A DNA stretch of 64,000 nt from Actinomycetes bacterium (GTDB taxonomy: Bacteria; Actinomycetota; Actinomycetes; Propionibacteriales; Propionibacteriaceae): contig JAEWOI010000045.1 of assembly GCA_023460935.1 (NCBI GenBank), forward strand, positions 98,048 to 162,047. The letters are read 5' to 3'. Both the position numbers and the translations under genes were made by a program. Positions 59,660 to 64,000 of this stretch are shown piece by piece. The number at the start of each line of letters is the position of its first letter. Within the stretch, counting starts at the first letter, position 1. Below the pieces are notes generated by a model, which ran no database searches, had not been told where the DNA came from, and saw only the letters and a list, made by a program, of their open reading frames with translations.

Positions 59660-60619
59660 ATGGTCAGGGATGCGCGGATGACGAGCGCGCGGTGGACGAG
59701 CGCCGTTCTGATCGCCTGCCTCCTGGTGCTCACGGGCTGCAGCTTCCCGGGCGCGCAGGAAACGGGCACGCGGGAGACGGGTGCGCCGCCGGCCACCTCC
59801 CCGACCACGGTCGAGCCCGGTCCGGGAAGCGTCGAGATCGAGGGTCGCCGCGCGACCCTGTATGCGCCCGTGAGCCGCCCGGCGGGAAGTCCCGCGGCCC
59901 TGGTCGTCGTACTGCACGGCTACACCGGCGAGGCATCCGGAGCGATCGACTTCTTCGGGCTGCGGGAGCTTGCCGACCAGCGTGGCTTCGTGATTCTCGC
60001 GCCCCAGGGCACGACCGATCCCGAGGGCAACACCTTCTGGAACGCCTGGGAGTCGTGCTGCAACTTCCACGGGTCCGGCGTCGACGACTCGGGCTACCTC
60101 AGCCGACTGATCGCCCAGGTCGTGTCCACCCAGGGCCTGGACCCCTCCCGCGTCTACCTGGCCGGCCACTCGAACGGCGGGTTCATGGCGCACCGGTTCG
60201 CCTGCGACCACCCCGATCAGGTGGCGGCGGTCGCGTCCCTCGCCGGCGCTCTCGACGCAGCTGCGCGGTGTAGTCCCGAGCGGACGGTGAGCGTGCTGCA
60301 GGTGCACGGCACAGCCGATGACACGATCTACTTCAAGGGCGGCGAGATCGCCGGCAAGCCCTACACCTCGGCGAAACAGACAGCTGCCCTCTGGCGCCGG
60401 GTGGACCAGTGCTCGAGCCGACCGCGTGCCGACGGACGGCTGGACGCCGATGCCGCCCTTGCCGGTGACGACCTGCGACAGACCACCTGGGCGGGCTGCC
60501 GTGACGGCGCGGAGGTGTCGCTCTGGACGATCACCGGAGGCAATCACGTCCCGGCGCTGACTCCGGGCTTCGCCGGCGCGCTGTTCGACTGGTTCGAAGC
60601 ACACCAGCGCCCCCGCTGA
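59660..60619 (+). CDS. Lipoprotein esterase of the PHB-depolymerase/feruloyl esterase type
   Basis: A 319-residue secreted lipoprotein with signal peptide and lipobox (VLTGCS, cysteine near residue 27). The alpha/beta-hydrolase core has the oxyanion loop VVLHGYTGEA near residue 88, nucleophile AGHSNGGFMAH near residue 170 and catalytic histidine in GGNHVPAL near residue 298. CCNFHG and five more cysteines suggest disulfides. The group includes LpqC and poly(3-hydroxybutyrate) depolymerases; the natural ester is unknown. GAGACT ends six bases before the ATG at 59660; ATG 59678 is possible. Confidence 0.85.
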   Translation: MVRDARMTSARWTSAVLIACLLVLTGCSFPGAQETGTRETGAPPATSPTTVEPGPGSVEIEGRRATLYAPVSRPAGSPAALVVVLHGYTGEASGAIDFFGLRELADQRGFVILAPQGTTDPEGNTFWNAWESCCNFHGSGVDDSGYLSRLIAQVVSTQGLDPSRVYLAGHSNGGFMAHRFACDHPDQVAAVASLAGALDAAARCSPERTVSVLQVHGTADDTIYFKGGEIAGKPYTSAKQTAALWRRVDQCSSRPRADGRLDADAALAGDDLRQTTWAGCRDGAEVSLWTITGGNHVPALTPGFAGALFDWFEAHQRPR

Positions 60620-60683
60620 CCTGGCCCCCGACGTGGCGGGCTGCCGGCACCGCCGGACGCCGCACTCGGTGCGACACTGGGTC

Positions 60684-61685
60684 GTGCGGATCGACGAGGG
60701 TGCGGTGGACGCGGCTGCGGCCGGAACCGGCTTCACGGGCGTGGTGGCGGTCGACGCGGGGGAAGAGCGGGTGCTTCGGCGGTGCTTCGGGTTCGCGCAC
60801 CGCGCGCTGAACGCGCCCAACACGCCAGGCACCAGGTTCGCCCTGGCCAGCGGCAGCAAGACCTTCACAGCCCTCGCGGTGCTGCGCCTCGTCGAGCAGG
60901 GACGGTTACGTCTCACCGACCCGGTGCGCCCGATCCTGGGTGCGGACCTGCCGCTGATCGACGAGGCCGTGACGATCGAGCACCTGCTCACCCACACCTC
61001 CGGGATCGGCGACTACCTCGACGAGGAAGCCGACTGGAAGCCCACCGACTACGTGCTGACCGTGCCCGTGCACGCGCTCGCGGAGACCTCCGGCTTCCTG
61101 CCGATGCTGGCGGGACGGCCGCAGAAGTTCCGCCCCGGTGAGCGGTTCGGCTACTGCAACCAGGGGTTCATGGTGCTCGCGCTGGTGATCGAACGCCTGG
61201 CGGGAACCGGCTTCCACGAGTTCGTGCAGCGGGAGGTGTTCGTCCCGGCGGGGCTCGCCCACACCGGCTTCCTGCGGTCCGACGACCTCCCCGGCGACGC
61301 TGCGCTGGGCTACTTCGAGAAGGCGGGCAACCGCACGAACGTGCTGCACCTTCCGGTGCGTGGCAACGGGGACGGCGGTGCGTACACCACCGTCGGTGAC
61401 CTGCACCTGTTCTGGCGCGCGCTGCTCGCCGGCCGGATCGTGCAGCCGGAGCTCGTTGCGGAGTTGATCCGGCCCCGCAGCGACGTGCCGGAGGAGGGCA
61501 TGCGCTACGCCGCCGGCCTGTGGCTGCACGCCACCGGACCGCAGCTCATCATGGCCGGCTACGACGCCGGGGTCACCGCGCGCTCGGTCCACGACCCGAA
61601 GGCGAGCACCACCGCGACGGTGCTGAGCAACAGCTCGCGGGGCGCGGCGGCTGTGGTCGAGATGGTCCAGGGGCTCTTCGACTGA
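60684..61685 (+). CDS. Serine beta-lactamase-like (class C/PBP4* family) hydrolase
   Basis: A 333-residue cytoplasmic member of the beta-lactamase family. The active site SGSK lies near residue 56 and the YxN motif (GYCNQGF) near residue 156. HTSGIGDYL precedes a region of the usual length. It lacks a signal peptide, so esterase or peptidase activity is more likely than drug resistance. Codon 75 (60906-60908) is TTA, the only in-frame TTA I found in the window, so its translation depends on the rare UUA-reading tRNA. GTG 60684 was chosen by domain start; GTG 60669 and 60633 are in frame. Confidence 0.8.
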   Translation: MRIDEGAVDAAAAGTGFTGVVAVDAGEERVLRRCFGFAHRALNAPNTPGTRFALASGSKTFTALAVLRLVEQGRLRLTDPVRPILGADLPLIDEAVTIEHLLTHTSGIGDYLDEEADWKPTDYVLTVPVHALAETSGFLPMLAGRPQKFRPGERFGYCNQGFMVLALVIERLAGTGFHEFVQREVFVPAGLAHTGFLRSDDLPGDAALGYFEKAGNRTNVLHLPVRGNGDGGAYTTVGDLHLFWRALLAGRIVQPELVAELIRPRSDVPEEGMRYAAGLWLHATGPQLIMAGYDAGVTARSVHDPKASTTATVLSNSSRGAAAVVEMVQGLFD

Positions 61686-61770
61686 TGCCGCACGCCCGGC
61701 GTCCGGGCGGAACTGCATGCCATGCCCCGTGCAGGACCCGGAACCCTCGCTCGCGAGGGAGCCCGCCGGG

Positions 61771-62148
61771 TCAATCCCGGTCGTTGAGCATCCAGCGGTG
61801 GCCGAACGGGTCGTGCAGCGTGACCCGGGTGCCGTGCTCGTCGGTGTCCGGGCCGCGGTCGATCGTTGCTCCTGCCGCCCTGGCCGCCTCCGCGAGTGCG
61901 GCCACGTCGCCGACCCGGAGGTGGAGGGTCACCGCTGCGCCCCGAGCGGGATTGGGCGGCTCGACGCCGTAGTCGGGGTAGGACTCCGACATCATGATGC
62001 GGCTGCCGCCGCCCAGGGTGATCTCCGCGTGCCCGACGTTGCCGTCGTCCATCACGATGGGCTCAAGGGTCACGCGGCCGTCGAAGACCCTGCAGTACCA
62101 GTCAATGGCCGCGCGGGCATCTGTGACGCAGAGGTAGGGCGTGATCAT
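61771..62148 (-). CDS. VOC superfamily (glyoxalase-like) protein
   Basis: A 125-residue single VOC domain. ITPYLCVTDARAAIDWYCRVF is the conserved start, HAEITLGGGSRIMMSESYPD the metal/ligand strand, and TLHDPFGHRWMLNDRD the end. Such proteins resemble the PhnB/YciI-type glyoxalases used in resistance or metabolite detoxification. The ATG at 62148 follows GGGAGG at about seven bases; an in-frame ATG 18 codons upstream lacks any signal. Substrate unknown. Confidence 0.84.
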   Translation of the reverse strand: MITPYLCVTDARAAIDWYCRVFDGRVTLEPIVMDDGNVGHAEITLGGGSRIMMSESYPDYGVEPPNPARGAAVTLHLRVGDVAALAEAARAAGATIDRGPDTDEHGTRVTLHDPFGHRWMLNDRD

Positions 62149-62230
62149 CGCGAGCCTCCCTGTCGTTGGGGTGGGGGGCGACCCATCGCGGTGCCGATCC
62201 ACCGGGCCGCCGTGGTGCCCCGGACGCTGC

Positions 62231-62252
62231 CCCGCCGGCTGCTGCCGGCGGG
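62231..62252 (-). terminator. Hairpin terminator downstream of phoA
   Basis: CCCGCCGGC at 62231-62239 pairs perfectly with 62244-62252 around a four-base loop. It begins 26 bases after the phoA stop on the minus strand. Confidence 0.55.
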
Positions 62253-62278
62253 ACAGTCGTTTCCGTGCGTGTGCCGGG

Positions 62279-63589
62279 TCAGCGGCGCTTGAGTCCCATC
62301 GCCTTCACCATGGCGTGGAACACGTGGGTGTTCTCGTAGACGCCGGCGAACAGTTCACTGCCGGGGCCCATGGCGGTCACCGGCACGTCCTCCGAGGTGT
62401 GGTTGGCGGTGGTCCAGTCCACCACGAACTGCTTGTCGGTACCCGGGGCGTCGAACGGCCCGTCCTCTGCGGTGCGTCCCTCGCCGCGCTCGTTGGGGTA
62501 GTTCGGGTCGTCCTGCAGCTCGGGCACGTCCTCGATGGCCAGGCTGCCGGTCTCGTGGTCGGCCAGGACGATCACCAGGGTGTCGCGGTGCGCCTTCGCG
62601 TACCGGACGGCCACGGCCACCGCCGAGTCGAGGTTCTTGCCGGCCTTGATGACCTGGCGTGCATTGGACTGGTGGGCCATCTCGTCGATGCCCTCCTCCT
62701 CGACGAGGAGGAAGAAGCCGTCGCGGTCGGTGGCGAGGGTAGAGATCGCCTTCGAGGTCATGTCCGCCAGCGAGACGGTCGGGTTGTAGACGTCACCCTG
62801 GCCCTCCGGCCGCTGCTGGAACATCTCCTCGTTCGCGAACAGGCCCAGGATCTTGCGCGACTTGGCCGCCTTCAGTTCTGCGGTGTTCGTCACGTACTCA
62901 TAGCCGAGCTGCTTGGCCCGCTCGACGAGGTTGCCCTCGGTTCCTGCACTCTTCTCGGACGGGTCCTCGGCCGGCTCGTCCGGGAAGGCTCCCGGGTTGC
63001 CGGCCGGGTACCACTTGTCCTCGCCGCCGCCGAGGATCACCTGCGGCTTGCTCCTCTCCAGGAACTGCTTGGCGATCAGGCTCTGCTGGCTGCGGTCGAG
63101 GACATGGGCGCCGAAGGACGCCGGCGTCGCGTCGGTCACCTGGGCCGTGGTGACCAGCCCGGTGGACTTGCCGCTCCGCGCTGCCAGTTCCAGGACGCTG
63201 GTGACCGGCTTGCCGTTCTCGTCGACTCCGATGGCGCCGTTGTACGTCTTGACCCCGGTGGCCAACGATGTGCCGCCGGCAGCGGAGTCTGTGACGAAGG
63301 CGTCGGGGTCGTGCGGGTAGGTATGTGACCGTCCGGCCACCGGCAGCGAGTCCATCGCGAGGGTGCCCTCCGGCCCGACGTTGCCGTAGCGGATCAGGTT
63401 GCGGTGGGAGGTGCCCATGCCGTCGCCGACGAAGATGATCACGTTCTTGGCTGGACGCCGCCCTTGTTGGTGGGCCGGAACGCCCGGACTCATGGCCACA
63501 CCGGCCCCCGCGGTCAACGCGAGCGTCGTGACGGCCGCGATGGCGGCCTTGTGGGCTGAGAGAAGGGGCAGGATTGCGCTTCGGAACAT
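62279..63589 (-). CDS. phoA: Secreted alkaline phosphatase
   Basis: A 436-residue alkaline phosphatase. A basic signal peptide with an alanine-rich core (residues 1-33) directs export. The metal site begins with IIFVGDGMG; the nucleophile serine is in TDSAAGGTSLATG near residue 103, and DHETG and ANHTSEDVPV near the end supply zinc ligands. ATG 63589 has AGGAGG six bases upstream and is preferred to TTG 63592. It presumably scavenges phosphate; I see no clear Pho-box. A hairpin (63630-63655) lies in the leader. Confidence 0.92.
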   Translation of the reverse strand: MFRSAILPLLSAHKAAIAAVTTLALTAGAGVAMSPGVPAHQQGRRPAKNVIIFVGDGMGTSHRNLIRYGNVGPEGTLAMDSLPVAGRSHTYPHDPDAFVTDSAAGGTSLATGVKTYNGAIGVDENGKPVTSVLELAARSGKSTGLVTTAQVTDATPASFGAHVLDRSQQSLIAKQFLERSKPQVILGGGEDKWYPAGNPGAFPDEPAEDPSEKSAGTEGNLVERAKQLGYEYVTNTAELKAAKSRKILGLFANEEMFQQRPEGQGDVYNPTVSLADMTSKAISTLATDRDGFFLLVEEEGIDEMAHQSNARQVIKAGKNLDSAVAVAVRYAKAHRDTLVIVLADHETGSLAIEDVPELQDDPNYPNERGEGRTAEDGPFDAPGTDKQFVVDWTTANHTSEDVPVTAMGPGSELFAGVYENTHVFHAMVKAMGLKRR

Positions 63590-63629
63590 CAAGTTCCTCC
63601 TCCGGGAGGGGTGCCAGCGGTGGCCCTCC

Positions 63630-63655
63630 GAGCGGCGGCCACGTAGCCGCCGCTC
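63630..63655 (-). promoter_or_regulatory. Hairpin in the phoA leader
   Basis: GAGCGGCGGC and GCCGCCGCTC form a perfect 10-bp stem with a six-base loop, 41 bases before the phoA ATG on the minus strand. It may be a terminator of upstream transcription or a leader structure affecting phoA expression. Confidence 0.4.
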
Positions 63656-63871
63656 TCACAACTCGGGCCTTCGGCGTGCACCGGGGTGGTCTGGGCATGC
63701 TCTCACCGCGGTTTGGGGCAGGCAACAGGTCGAGAAGGCCCACGCCGGGGCGCCGTCCGCTCCTAATGCCCTTGCCGGAAGGCTCGTGACGGTGCCCGCA
63801 GCGGCCGCGTCGGCAGCAAACGTGCGTAGGCAGCCCTCGAAGCTCCAGGCCGACGGTCCCGTCCCCGGCCG

Positions 63872-63912
63872 GACGCCCCCGAAACTCACAGACGCCCCCG
63901 TAATTTCGGGGG
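63872..63912. repeat. CCCCCGAAA repeat: direct copy plus inverted copy
   Basis: GACGCCCCCG occurs at 63872-63881 and 63891-63900, and CCCCCGAAA (63876-63884) is matched by TTTCGGGGG at 63904-63912. It resembles the other intergenic word families in the window: a word, a second word copy, then its inverse. Confidence 0.6.
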
Positions 63913-63913
63913 T

Positions 63914-64000
63914 GGGCTCTAGTGGTGGTCGCAACACCGGATGTAGGAGGTTGCGATGGCTGGGAGGACGGGCCGCCCCAGGGGTGGCCGGATGGGCGAG
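63914..64000 (+). mobile_element. Left end of a putative insertion sequence
   Basis: GGTGGTCGCAACACC (63923-63937) sits shortly before a strong ribosome-binding site and start codon, and looks like the terminal inverted repeat of an IS30-like or related element seen in actinobacteria. The right end lies outside the window, so the inverted partner cannot be checked. Confidence 0.35.
63956..64000 (+). CDS. Putative transposase, N-terminus only
   Basis: AGGAGG at 63945-63950 and an ATG at 63956 open a frame running to the window edge: 15 codons, MAGRTGRPRGGRMGE. A basic, glycine/arginine-rich start is common in transposases, and the preceding inverted-repeat-like sequence supports that. With 15 residues the family cannot be fixed; an unrelated regulator is possible. 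Confidence 0.35.
   Translation, partial: MAGRTGRPRGGRMGE

Larger units (their letters stand above)
63590..63955. other. Gene-free region between phoA and the putative transposase
   Basis: About 365 bases without a supported gene. It contains the leader of phoA with its hairpin, a stretch of ordinary non-coding sequence, the CCCCCGAAA repeat at 63872-63912 and the candidate left inverted repeat of an insertion sequence near 63914-63940. The open frames present read through several of these and have no coding evidence. Confidence 0.6.

Noticed and set aside
60684..61685. Antibiotic-resistance beta-lactamase
   Set aside because: There is no signal peptide, and the motifs equally fit esterases and peptidases of the same fold, so a resistance call is not supported.
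63656..63937. A 93-codon minus-strand frame upstream of phoA
   Set aside because: It reads through the CCCCCGAAA repeat, has no start signal and resembles no protein.

Overview
The window is about 64 kb of very GC-rich, densely coding DNA from an actinobacterium. GTG and TTG starts are frequent. A mycothiol S-conjugate amidase gene (mca) indicates mycothiol metabolism, and the gene order of several blocks matches the Mycobacterium tuberculosis Rv1080c-Rv1112 region. Propionibacteriales is a reasonable guess, but nothing in the sequence proves the genus.

Layout. 1-5706: a galactofuranose-type sugar ABC transporter (ytfQ end, ytfR, ytfT, yjfF) and its LacI regulator, followed by a perfect palindrome and a tRNA with a UAA anticodon. 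6109-11329: a Bax-inhibitor-like membrane protein, a Nudix hydrolase, a zinc metallopeptidase overlapping a DNA adenine methyltransferase, a lipoprotein and a 3-methyladenine DNA glycosylase. 11348-17467: a complete Mrp cation/proton antiporter operon on the minus strand, with mrpA and mrpB fused. 17468-18096: a gene-free stretch holding a MITE-like element. 18097-22866: small housekeeping and repair genes (msrA, ung), an AI-2E family permease and a DUF4097/DUF2089 pair. 22882-28817: greA, DUF4307, mca, a 58-codon membrane protein, a thioredoxin-domain protein, hemolysin III and a Z-prenyl transferase, in the mycobacterial order. 29080-33046: a GH31 glycosidase and PhoH2.

33385-45126 is a polyamine/GABA island: an aminotransferase, an Lrp/AsnC regulator, aminobutyraldehyde dehydrogenase, PotD-A-B-C uptake system, a saccharopine-dehydrogenase-like protein, GabT and GabD. 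Together they could import putrescine and oxidise it through GABA to succinate. 45096-49284: a spermidine-synthase-like protein, DUF1697, acetyl-CoA synthetase, an ABM monooxygenase and a VOC protein. 49306-59318: xseB-xseA, ispH, an unknown membrane protein, threonine dehydratase, rmuC, aminopeptidase M18, a HAD-DUF952 fusion and ychF. 59319-64000 looks more accessory: a TOPRIM gene remnant, a lipoprotein esterase, a beta-lactamase-like gene with the only TTA codon I found, a VOC protein, alkaline phosphatase, and what looks like the left end of an insertion sequence running off the window.

Two features run through the window. First, many genes have a TAnnnT-like -10 hexamer ending 5-8 bases before the start codon, the signature of leaderless transcription; I used it to choose starts. 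Second, the intergenic gaps carry several unrelated families of short palindromic words arranged as direct copies followed by inverted copies. I found no CRISPR array, rRNA, prophage or complete restriction system.
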